A model generated the notes under the pieces. The model was not told the DNA's origin and did not search any database. It saw nothing but the letters and a program-made list of their open reading frames with translations. From assembly GCA_022823225.1 (NCBI GenBank), contig JAJDXM010000092.1:145560-209559 (forward strand): a stretch of DNA of 64,000 nucleotides, written 5' to 3'. This stretch comes from Gemmatimonadota bacterium (GTDB lineage Bacteria > Gemmatimonadota > Gemmatimonadetes > Longimicrobiales > Gaopeijiaceae). Shown here piece after piece: positions 39,440 to 46,855 of the stretch. The translations under genes and the position numbers were made by a program. Every line of letters starts with the position of its first letter. Within the stretch, counting starts at the first letter, position 1.

Positions 39440-41290
39440 TCAACCCACCCCGCAGGGCCTGCCCGCCTCGCGGATCGCGTCGGCCGCCCCTTCCAGAGAG
39501 AAAGTGTAGCTCACGCGCCCGATGTCCTCCCAGTCCAACTCGATCTCTACAGCGTCGTCCGCCGTCGAACCGCTGGCCAGCAGGCGCCTGAGAAACTCGG
39601 CGTGCGAACTCTCGCCCGTATCCCTCTCGGTCCCGTCCTCCTGTTCGAGATAGATGAACCAGCCGCGAGGCACGGCATATGCGTTCATCCCAACCGTTTC
39701 GTCGCCCCAGTGCGTGGACACCTCCAGACGCTGGGAGGCCCCACCAAGCTGTAGCTCCTCCCCGCCCGCAAGACGGGGCGGCGCCCCGAACGTCACCCGG
39801 AGTGGCACGTCCACATTACCGATCTCCCTTTCCTGCGCGTCGAGGCACCTGTACAGGATCCTGCTGCGAAGATCGGCGTCCGAGGGGCCGAGCGCCGCGG
39901 GCTCCTCAGCCCACGGAGACCTGGCAACGCGCGTGGTGTCCCTGAGGTCCCCTTCGTCAATGTCGAGTTCCACGGTCCATCCGGAGGTATCCGTCTCGGC
40001 AACAGCGGAGGCGTCGGACTGCATCGTTGGCCCAGTCTCGTCCGGTGCCGCTGTCAGCTCGATCCCCGCGGTCGTCTGCGGGACTTCGACAGGGTCAGCC
40101 GCACCTGTCCGCGGCGCATCCCCATCGGGCGCGCCCGAGCCCCCGCCCCGCATCCCGATCCGCTTGAGATTGACCAGCGGAGCCCCCTCGGGAGTAAACT
40201 CCACATCCGCGACCAGCCCGTCCTCCACGAAGTCCAGAAAGAAGGGGTCCTGCTCCTGCGACGCAAGCAGGGTGCACGTTTCGACATCGATCACATCGAC
40301 CCGGGTCCGGAACCAGTTGAGGATATCCATGCCGGCAGGCATCAGGCCTCCAGAGGGATCCTCCTCCGACCTCTCCACCCAGTCCGCGCGGCGGTCCAGC
40401 CGGGATACCCACACCCTGCCGGAGGCGTCGACGTGCAGATCCACCAGCTGGTTCGGGAGCGGGTTATCGGGCGTGACCCCACCGGGTTCGAACCTGGTGG
40501 TCCCGAGATCGGGTCCGGCAAGGCTTCCCAGGAGCCGGCCGTCGCGGGACCACGCCTCGATCCGGTACTTCCTCTGGTGCGCGACCATGATCGAGCCGTC
40601 GGGCGCGGTGGCGGCGTACCTCTCATCGACGGGATTGAAGCCCAGGGGGTCGTCCCCCGGTCCGTACTCTGCGCCGAACGAGAGGAGCACGTCCCGTCCA
40701 TCGACAATGTGCAGCGGCTGGCCCGGGTTGGCTGGGTCGCGGCTCCACATCTGCATGACGTACAGATCGCCGTCGTCGAGGGCCATCATGTCGTTGATCT
40801 GCTGACCGGTGATCGGCTTTTCGTCCACGAGCTCGAAGGCCGGCGAGATGATCGACACCCGGAGATTGTGCGGATCCCAGACATGCACGTTGCCGGCGGC
40901 GTCGGCATGGAAGGGATAGGCTCGCTCGAACTCCATCGGCCCCTCGCCCTGGCTGCCCACCGACCGGATGAATGTCCCGTCGGGACCGTACACGTTCATG
41001 TAGTCGCGCTGGCCGAGCCAGAAGTTGCCGGCACCGTCCCGGACGACCTGGTCTTCGCCCCCGCGCCCCGAGATGAAGCCCGGTCCGTCGACCGATCCGA
41101 TCCGGAACACCTGTTCGAATTCCAGACAGTCGTCGCAGGCGTCGGCGGTGTTGAGGACGCACCCTTCGGCGAAGGAGGCGGCGGGCTGCGAGTCGTCGGG
41201 GGCGCAGGCGATACCCGCAGCGGCAACGAAGGGAAGCCAGAGTGTCGAGCGCGGCGGAGCGTGGCGGAAAGCGGCGACTGGCAGGGCCAT
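39440..41290 (-). CDS. Beta-propeller lipoprotein fused to VasI/TagO-like domain
   Basis: 616 aa. A lipobox-like LPFVAAAGIACAPDD is followed by a six-bladed propeller (about residues 55-395; SGRGGEDQVVRDGAGNFWLG, MNVYGPDGTFIRSVGSQGEG, PNQLVDLHVDASGRVWVSRL). A Pro/Ala/Thr-rich linker (about 395-445) leads to a C-terminal domain like that of the neighbouring 231-aa gene: ILYRCLDAQEREIGN, HAEFLRRLLASGST, VEIELDWEDIGRVSYTFSLE and GRPCGVG. The two 3' ends are also almost identical in DNA, including bases past the stop codons. ATG 41290 has GGGAGGA at good distance. Domain fusion suggests that the propeller and VasI-like parts act together at the outer surface. Confidence 0.78.
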   Translation of the reverse strand: MALPVAAFRHAPPRSTLWLPFVAAAGIACAPDDSQPAASFAEGCVLNTADACDDCLEFEQVFRIGSVDGPGFISGRGGEDQVVRDGAGNFWLGQRDYMNVYGPDGTFIRSVGSQGEGPMEFERAYPFHADAAGNVHVWDPHNLRVSIISPAFELVDEKPITGQQINDMMALDDGDLYVMQMWSRDPANPGQPLHIVDGRDVLLSFGAEYGPGDDPLGFNPVDERYAATAPDGSIMVAHQRKYRIEAWSRDGRLLGSLAGPDLGTTRFEPGGVTPDNPLPNQLVDLHVDASGRVWVSRLDRRADWVERSEEDPSGGLMPAGMDILNWFRTRVDVIDVETCTLLASQEQDPFFLDFVEDGLVADVEFTPEGAPLVNLKRIGMRGGGSGAPDGDAPRTGAADPVEVPQTTAGIELTAAPDETGPTMQSDASAVAETDTSGWTVELDIDEGDLRDTTRVARSPWAEEPAALGPSDADLRSRILYRCLDAQEREIGNVDVPLRVTFGAPPRLAGGEELQLGGASQRLEVSTHWGDETVGMNAYAVPRGWFIYLEQEDGTERDTGESSHAEFLRRLLASGSTADDAVEIELDWEDIGRVSYTFSLEGAADAIREAGRPCGVG

Positions 41291-41469
41291 TTCAAATCCT
41301 CCCGGTAAGGCGGATCGTCACGATTTGGCGATGGATCCCGCCACCCCGTCCGCCCCACGCTGCTCCCGTGACGATGTCGCGTCTACGACCGAACTACGAC
41401 CGCGCCTGCGCCGGAGTTTCGGCCTGCCGCGGCACCCCGCGAAGCGGCCAAGGCCAAGGCCGCGTCAGG

Positions 41470-42021
41470 CTACCGCGGTATCAGCACACCGCCCGCCAGC
41501 ACGAACTGCCTCCCGCCGGCCCGCGCTTCCACAAAGGGCGTGTACTCGTGCTCGGGGAACTTCAGCCCGCCGACCAGATTGAGCCCCAGGGTCGTCCGCG
41601 AGCGGGTTCTTGCGATGTTTTCCGACTCGGAACTGCGCCCGATCACCGCGCCGACCCCGAGATAGGACTTCAGCTTGCGAACCGGGATGTCCCGGACGAC
41701 GCTGCCCGCAATCTCCCAGTAATCGAGGTCCCGCGCAGGATCGCGTCCGGAGTCGGGGAAGAAGTAGTCGAAGGAGTAGACCGCACGCAGCTTCGGGTGA
41801 ATTGAGGTGAGGGGCGTGAGCACGCGCGGACCGAGCCCGAGCTGCGAGTCGTTGCCGAAGCTGAGCTGCGCGCCGACGTCGAAGTCCTGGGCGGCGAGAG
41901 GGGTGGTGACAGGGGTGAGGGCGGTGAGGGCGAGGGCGGCGAGGGCGAGGACGGGCGCCCGGGCGCGGGTGGGGATGAGGGGTCGGGCGGGTCTGGGCGT
42001 TTGGCTTGCTCTTCTGCGCAT
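41470..42021 (-). CDS. Predicted small outer-membrane beta-barrel protein
   Basis: 183 aa. After a basic start, the signal segment LALAALALTALTPVTTPLAAQ precedes eight-strand-like alternation: FDVGAQLSFGNDSQLGLGPR, HPKLRAVYSFDYFFPDSGRD, YWEIAGSVVRDIPVRKLKSY, TTLGLNLVGGLKFPEHEYTP and FVLAGGVLIPR. This resembles OmpA-barrel/OmpW-size proteins without an assigned role. ATG 42021 has AGAGG 7-8 nt upstream; the open frame to 42213 is read-through. It is a single gene between the propeller gene and hipA. Confidence 0.7.
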   Translation of the reverse strand: MRRRASQTPRPARPLIPTRARAPVLALAALALTALTPVTTPLAAQDFDVGAQLSFGNDSQLGLGPRVLTPLTSIHPKLRAVYSFDYFFPDSGRDPARDLDYWEIAGSVVRDIPVRKLKSYLGVGAVIGRSSESENIARTRSRTTLGLNLVGGLKFPEHEYTPFVEARAGGRQFVLAGGVLIPR

Positions 42022-42237
42022 TGGAGAACCTCTGAGACGGGCCGGGAGGGATGGAACCTGTAGTTCAGACGAGTGGGCAGGGCTCCAGGTTGCAGGGGGT
42101 GCTCGCCGACCGTTCGTCAACGGTGACGACATCGCGGCATGCTCAGGCCCCGGAACCCGGCCGGAGTGGAGCTGGAGGCAGCGCGGATCGCGCTCCGGCA
42201 AATGCGAAAGCACGTCGCCAGCGGGGAGACCACCCGG

Positions 42238-43533
42238 TCAGCCCTTCACCTCCCACCTCACCCGGCGGAGATTGCTGTCCACGCCCGCCACCACCTCACG
42301 CGGCACGTCCCCGCGCGCCCTGGCGGCATCCCACACGTCGCCAAAGCGCGCCGCCGTCTCGCGGGCCGTGCTCACCACGGGCTGCCGCGCGAGCCGCGCC
42401 CCCGAGGCCAGCCGCGCCATCAGTTCGTCCGAGAGATCGGCGATCGCCCCCGCGCCCTTCATCCAGTCCAGCGCCATGCGGCTGTCGTTGGCGTACACGA
42501 ACGTCGGCACCAGGTCGTAGGCGGGCGCCAGGCGCGGCGTGCGGTCGTCAGGGTAGACCACCGACCAGTTCTTCAGGTGCGCATCGCCGTTGCCGATCAG
42601 CGCGCAGAAGACGAGGCGGCGGACGAACTCGGTCACTGCTTCGTCGCCGATTTCGCGACCGATGATTTCTGCGATCCTGCAGTATGTCGTACCCTCGTAC
42701 TTCCCATCTGGCTGGACCCGCAGGATCTGGGCGAAGTCCTCCGTGTGCACGCGCGTCCCGTCGTCGAGCCGGTCGAACCGCCTCACCGCCAGCGCGTGTC
42801 CCTCGCCCTCGCCCATGCCGAGCGGGAGGCCGGCGATCGACTCCACCGGGACCAGCCGCGTTTCCGCCACCTCGATCCCGGCCGACGCGGCGAGCCGCAT
42901 CGTCCAGTGCTCCAGCTCGGGCAGTCCGGGGAAGCGCAGCGACGGCAACTTGACGATCCACGTCCCGCCGACCCCGTGCCGCGGGACGGAAAACCTCCCT
43001 GCGGACATCACCGCCGGCACCTTGAGCTGGGTCCCGGCGAGCGAGTAGCGGAGAGGGGCCGCCGGCCTCGGCACCGCCGGAGGTGCCCTGAACAGGGGAC
43101 GGACGACCGCGTCGGGGGTCCCGCGATAGCCGGCCAACCCTCCGGCCGACTCGCGCCGGCTCGCCGCCTGCAGCCCCCGGCCGGACGCCGAACCCGTCCA
43201 GTCCCCACCGACCGGCGTGATCGTGACCGCGCCCGGCAGATCTTCGCCGAAGGTGGCGAGGAGCAGGAATTCCGTGCGCGGGTCGATGGCAGCCGAGCGC
43301 GCCAGGTATTCCCGCAGCGATCCCTCGGGGAGCAGATTGGAAAAGAACGGGGGCGCGATGTCGGTGCGCAGCCCGCCGAACGGGGCCTTGAAGGAGAGGC
43401 TGAGCGTGCACCGCTCGGGGTCGCCCAGGTGGGCCGGGTCGAAGCCGAAGACGATGCGCTCGCGCCCCAGCCTCGTCAACGTGCCGACGGAGTGGCCGTG
43501 CAGGCGAACGTCGAGAATGTCGAGATCAGCCAT
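42238..43533 (-). CDS. hipA: HipA family serine/threonine kinase toxin
   Basis: 431 aa. It has the HipA N-terminal subdomain (LDVRLHGHSVGTLTRLGRER, ... FSNLLPEGSLREYLA), the nucleotide-binding region with SLAGTQLKVPAVM, the catalytic loop FCALIGNGDAHLKNWSVVYP and the metal loop LAPAYDLVPT. All residues expected for the kinase fold are present, so it should be active. Known HipA phosphorylates glutamyl-tRNA synthetase (HipT variants use tryptophanyl-tRNA synthetase) and slows growth. ATG 43533 overlaps the end of hipB by 8 bp (ATGGCTGA). It is second in a hipBA operon under the operators at 43854-43922. Confidence 0.92.
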   Translation of the reverse strand: MADLDILDVRLHGHSVGTLTRLGRERIVFGFDPAHLGDPERCTLSLSFKAPFGGLRTDIAPPFFSNLLPEGSLREYLARSAAIDPRTEFLLLATFGEDLPGAVTITPVGGDWTGSASGRGLQAASRRESAGGLAGYRGTPDAVVRPLFRAPPAVPRPAAPLRYSLAGTQLKVPAVMSAGRFSVPRHGVGGTWIVKLPSLRFPGLPELEHWTMRLAASAGIEVAETRLVPVESIAGLPLGMGEGEGHALAVRRFDRLDDGTRVHTEDFAQILRVQPDGKYEGTTYCRIAEIIGREIGDEAVTEFVRRLVFCALIGNGDAHLKNWSVVYPDDRTPRLAPAYDLVPTFVYANDSRMALDWMKGAGAIADLSDELMARLASGARLARQPVVSTARETAARFGDVWDAARARGDVPREVVAGVDSNLRRVRWEVKG

Positions 43534-43810
43534 CGCCGGCGCCTCCATCGCCGTCCCCGGCGCCCGGTTCGGCCCCCAGGGCCAGCGCTGCCGGAACCGC
43601 ATCGCGGGGCACCAGCATCACCTCGACGCCGATCCCGCGGGCGAGCTCAACCAGACTGGACAGCCTCGGGTTAACCAGTCCGGCTTCGAACCGGGATATC
43701 TGGGCCTGGGTGAGCCCGGCCCGCTGGCCCAGTTCGCGCTGGCTCACGCCCGCTGCCCTGCGCGTGGCCCGCACGGCGCGCGCGATTTCGAGGACGGTTG
43801 GGTGCGTCAT
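43526..43810 (-). CDS. hipB: HipB-type antitoxin and autorepressor
   Basis: 94 aa. A helix-turn-helix of the XRE/Cro type fills the protein: EIARAVRATRRAAGVSQREL, then GQRAGLTQAQISRFEAGLVN, PRLSSLVELARGIGVEVML, with a Gly/Asp-rich tail (GAGDGDGGAGDG). Start at ATG 43810 with AGGG upstream; a longer frame to 43885 would overlap the promoter and adds sequence unlike the family. HipB neutralises HipA and, with it, represses the operon through upstream sites. It lies directly downstream of three ATAGTAT motifs. Confidence 0.9.
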   Translation of the reverse strand: MTHPTVLEIARAVRATRRAAGVSQRELGQRAGLTQAQISRFEAGLVNPRLSSLVELARGIGVEVMLVPRDAVPAALALGAEPGAGDGDGGAGDG

Positions 43811-43853
43811 GGACTTGCCCTGGTCAGGGTGATCGAAGACGTGGTCATATACA

Positions 43854-43922
43854 ATAGTATAATTCACGGAGAACGAAATACACAATACTATATTTTCGAT
43901 TGCGAAAAATGCATTATACTAT
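43854..43922. promoter_or_regulatory. Three-site hipBA operator, 31-bp spacing
   Basis: ATAGTAT at 43854-43860 and its reverse complement ATACTAT at 43885-43891 and 43916-43922. The centres (43857, 43888, 43919) are exactly 31 bp apart, about three helical turns, so bound proteins would face the same side of DNA. The first two cover the predicted -10 and -35 of hipBA. Confidence 0.6.
43856..43885 (-). promoter_or_regulatory. Predicted hipBA promoter
   Basis: On the minus strand TTGTGT (43885-43880) is followed after 18 bases by TATACT (43861-43856). Transcription would start about 40 bp upstream of the hipB ATG. The rest of the region to msrP (43923-44153) has no credible gene; a TTGACA at 44066-44071 lacks a convincing -10 partner. 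Confidence 0.5.
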
Positions 43923-44153
43923 ATGGACAATCGGCCTCGGACGGAACACGGGCAACAGATCCGCTCGAACGGTGTACCGCATGGGACGATCTCCCCTCGC
44001 GCGGGGCCGGGCACCGCCGCCCGAGAGCGCACGCCGGACGCGTGCCTGACTGCGCTTGCCCCGCCTTGACACGCCGCGATCACGCGACCGATCATCACAG
44101 GGGCGCGGCTGGACGGTCCGGCCCGCGCCCCAAGGCCGCAAGGAGGCCCCGAC

Positions 44154-45125
44154 ATGATTATCAGGATCAGGAAGAAGAGCGATATCCCGTCCTCGGAGAT
44201 CACGCCCGAGGATGTCTACATCAACCGCAGGAAGTTCCTCGGCGCGACCGCGGGAATCGGCGCGGCCGCCTTCATGGCCCGCGGCGCGGCCGCAGCGGAG
44301 GCACGGGTGCCGGGCAGCCGTCCGGGCATTGCCGGCCCCGCCGCCGGCCGCCAGGACCTGGAGCCCAGCTCCTGGGAGGACATCACCAGCTACAACAACT
44401 TCTACGAGTTCGGGCTGGACAAGAAGGACCCGGCCAGAAACGCCCACACCCTGGTCACCCGGCCCTGGACGATCGAGGTCGACGGACTCTGTGCGAAGCC
44501 CGGCGAGTACCAGCTCGAGGACTTCGTCAAGCCGTCCACGATGGAGGACCGCGTGTACCGCTTCCGGTGCGTGGAGGCGTGGTCGATGGTCGTCCCGTGG
44601 CGGGGCTTCCCGCTGGCCGACGCGATCGCGCGCGCCGAGCCCGATCCGAGCGCGAAGTACGTCGCCTTCGAGACCCTGTGGGATCCGGAGCAGATGCCGG
44701 AGCGGCGCTGGAAGCCGCGGATCGGGTGGCCCTACCGCGAGGGCCTGCGCCTCGACGAGGCGATGCACCCGCTTACGCTCATGGTGACCGGTCTCTACGG
44801 AAAGACCCTCCCCAACCAGAACGGTGCCCCGCTGCGGCTGATCGTGCCCTGGAAGTACGGCTTCAAGAGCATCAAGTCGATCGTGCGCATGACCTTCACC
44901 GAGGATGAGCCCCCGACCACGTGGGCCACCCAGAGCCCCGGCGAGTACGGGTTCTACTCCAACGTGAACCCGAACGTCGACCACCCGCGCTGGAGCCAGG
45001 CGACAGAGCGCGTGATCGACACCAGCCGGCTGTTCACGAGGCGCATCGACACGCTGTTCCTGAACGGCTACGCGGACGAGGTGGCGCACCTCTACGCGGG
45101 CATGGACCTCAAGAAGTTCTTCTGA
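44154..45125 (+). CDS. msrP: Protein-methionine-sulfoxide reductase catalytic subunit MsrP
   Basis: 323 aa molybdoenzyme that repairs oxidised methionine in periplasmic proteins. A Tat leader is plain (NRRKFLGATAGIGAAAFMAR), and the molybdopterin-ligating Cys139 lies in VYRFRCVEAWSMVVPW. Other family motifs are YNNFYEFGLDKKDPA, LPNQNGAPLRLIVPWKYGFK and PNVDHPRWSQATERVI. Length matches E. coli MsrP. ATG 44154 follows AAGGAGG. MsrQ starts 2 nt after its stop, forming the usual msrPQ pair, here at the head of the long plus-strand gene series. Confidence 0.95.
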   Translation: MIIRIRKKSDIPSSEITPEDVYINRRKFLGATAGIGAAAFMARGAAAAEARVPGSRPGIAGPAAGRQDLEPSSWEDITSYNNFYEFGLDKKDPARNAHTLVTRPWTIEVDGLCAKPGEYQLEDFVKPSTMEDRVYRFRCVEAWSMVVPWRGFPLADAIARAEPDPSAKYVAFETLWDPEQMPERRWKPRIGWPYREGLRLDEAMHPLTLMVTGLYGKTLPNQNGAPLRLIVPWKYGFKSIKSIVRMTFTEDEPPTTWATQSPGEYGFYSNVNPNVDHPRWSQATERVIDTSRLFTRRIDTLFLNGYADEVAHLYAGMDLKKFF

Positions 45126-45127
45126 TC

Positions 45128-45772
45128 GTGGGCAATGCGGCGGTCCGGAGGCCTCGCGCGTCCTGGATCGCGGATCCCAAACGGCAGATCCTGCTGCTGA
45201 AGATCGCCGTCTGGGTCATCGGCCTCGGGCCTGTCGTCTGGCTGACCGCGGGCATCTTTCAGGGGTTCCTGGGGGCGAACCCGGTCGAGAAGATCATCCA
45301 CGTCGAGGGCCGCTGGACGCTCGTATTCCTGATCGCGACGCTGGCGGTCACCCCGGTGCGGCGGCTTTCGGGCTGGAACAGGATCATCCAGCTGCGTCGG
45401 CTGCTGGGCCTCTTCGCCTTCTTTCACGCCTGCGTGCACTTCCTCTCCTACGCCGGGCTGGACTACTTCTTCGCGCTCGGGCTGATCCTGGACGACGTGC
45501 TGGAGCGCCGCTACATCACCGCCGGGTTCACCGCGCTCGTTCTGATGGTGCCGCTGGCGGTCACGTCCACCCGGGGATGGATCCGCAGACTGGGCAAGCG
45601 CTGGCAGCGGCTGCACCGGTTGGCTTACGTTGCAGGGGGGTTGGGTGTCCTCCATTACTACTGGAAGGTCAGAGCCGACACCTTCTGGCCGCTGGTTGCG
45701 GCGGTCACGCTGGCCGGGCTCTTCGCGATCCGGCTGGCCTACAGAGGGAAACGGAAGAAGAAAGGGGGGTAG
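45128..45772 (+). CDS. msrQ: Heme-binding membrane subunit MsrQ
   Basis: 214 aa inner-membrane protein that passes electrons from the quinone pool to MsrP. About six membrane segments are visible (LLLKIAVWVIGLGPVVWLTA, LVFLIATLAVTPVRRL, LLGLFAFFHACVHFLSYAGL, YITAGFTALVLMVPLAVT, LVAAVTLAGLFAIRLAY). Likely heme His residues are in FHACVHF and in RLHRLAYVAGGLGVLHYYW. GTG 45128 is the first codon that keeps the protein at family length. It ends 6 nt before the first gene of the MoxR/VWA cluster, so read-through of msrPQ transcription into that cluster is possible. Confidence 0.93.
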   Translation: MGNAAVRRPRASWIADPKRQILLLKIAVWVIGLGPVVWLTAGIFQGFLGANPVEKIIHVEGRWTLVFLIATLAVTPVRRLSGWNRIIQLRRLLGLFAFFHACVHFLSYAGLDYFFALGLILDDVLERRYITAGFTALVLMVPLAVTSTRGWIRRLGKRWQRLHRLAYVAGGLGVLHYYWKVRADTFWPLVAAVTLAGLFAIRLAYRGKRKKKGG

Positions 45773-45778
45773 ACGCCG

Positions 45779-46786
45779 GTGGGAGGCATTCGAACGGTTC
45801 GCGGACGGCTGGCGGGACAGCGGCGATTGGCGTGGCGCCGATCACGACGGTCCTGGCTGGTGCTGGCGGCCGTCAGCGGCGTCCTGGGAATCGCGGTGAA
45901 TGTGCACCTGTCCGGGAGCGCCGGGGAAGAGGCGGGTCTTGCGGGGCCCTCCGGCGGGGCGGATGGATCCGCCGCTTTCGGGACTGCCGCTCCGCCCGGC
46001 GTCCTGCGATTCGGCCCCGGCGGCGGTGAAGCGTCTCCTGGCACACCGGGCGTGTTCCCGGAGCCCGGCGTCCTCCGCCTGGATCCCGGCCGCGAAGCGC
46101 TCGCAATGCAATACCCGCGCGAGTGGCACGAATTCTACTTCACCCGCGCGGCCTACAGCTCCTGGCGGGGCGGCCGGGGCGGGCGGGGCCAGTCGTGGGC
46201 GATCGACTATCCGAAGTCGGACCGCCAGTTCCTCACCGTGCTCAAGCGGCTCACCAATCTGGACGCCTACGACGACGAGAACGCGATCCTTCTCACCGAC
46301 GACAACATCCGCCACTTCCCGTTCCTGTACGCTCTCGAGGTCGGCTATATGAACATGTCGCCGCCCGAGGTCGAGGGCCTGCGCAACTACCTGCTGGCGG
46401 GCGGATTCCTGGTGATCGACGACTTCTGGGGGACGCAGGAGTGGGCGAATTTCGAATACCAGATGGGGCTCGTCTTCCCGGGCCGTCCGATCAAGGACCT
46501 GGAGCTCGACCACCCCGTCTTCAACACCTTCTACGAGATCGACGAGATCCTCCAGGTTCCCGCCTACGGCCGGTTCTGGGGAGGCGCGACCTGGGAACGC
46601 GACGGCTACGTGCCCTACGTGAAGGGCATTGAGGACGACGACGGCCGCCTGATGGTCATCATCAACTGGAACACGGATCTCGGGGACGCGTGGGAGTGGG
46701 CGGAGCAACCCGATTACCCTCTGCAGTACTCAACCTTTGCATTCCAGATGGGCGTCAACATGATCGTGTACGCAATGAGTCATTAA
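45779..46786 (+). CDS. DUF4159 protein (copy 1 of cluster)
   Basis: 335 aa. One membrane segment (SWLVLAAVSGVLGIAVNVHL) is followed by a Gly/Ser/Pro-rich stretch and a DUF4159 domain from about residue 115: FYFTRAAYSSWRGGRGGRGQ, WAIDYPKSDRQFL, NLLAGGFLVIDDFWGTQEW-like core (YLLAGGFLVIDDFWGTQEWA), LELDHPVFNTFYEIDEILQV and MVIINWNTDLGDAWEWA. DUF4159 has a glutamine-amidotransferase-like fold without the catalytic Cys and is a standard companion of MoxR/VWA operons. GTG 45779 has an AAAGGGGGG site 9 nt upstream. It is homologous to the gene at 52832-53671. Confidence 0.85.
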   Translation: MGGIRTVRGRLAGQRRLAWRRSRRSWLVLAAVSGVLGIAVNVHLSGSAGEEAGLAGPSGGADGSAAFGTAAPPGVLRFGPGGGEASPGTPGVFPEPGVLRLDPGREALAMQYPREWHEFYFTRAAYSSWRGGRGGRGQSWAIDYPKSDRQFLTVLKRLTNLDAYDDENAILLTDDNIRHFPFLYALEVGYMNMSPPEVEGLRNYLLAGGFLVIDDFWGTQEWANFEYQMGLVFPGRPIKDLELDHPVFNTFYEIDEILQVPAYGRFWGGATWERDGYVPYVKGIEDDDGRLMVIINWNTDLGDAWEWAEQPDYPLQYSTFAFQMGVNMIVYAMSH

Positions 46787-46855
46787 CAGTATGGGCATCC
46801 ACTACCGTGAGCGGGCGGGCCGGCGGGCGGGCGCCGCAACGGCGTCGGGGCGGAA

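Noticed and set aside
44066..44094. Promoter for msrPQ at TTGACA 44066-44071
   Set aside because: No acceptable -10 element lies at 16-18 bp; the -35 match alone is not enough.
43919..44203. Short minus-strand frame between hipB and msrP
   Set aside because: It is antisense to the msrP start, with no ribosome site and no recognisable sequence.
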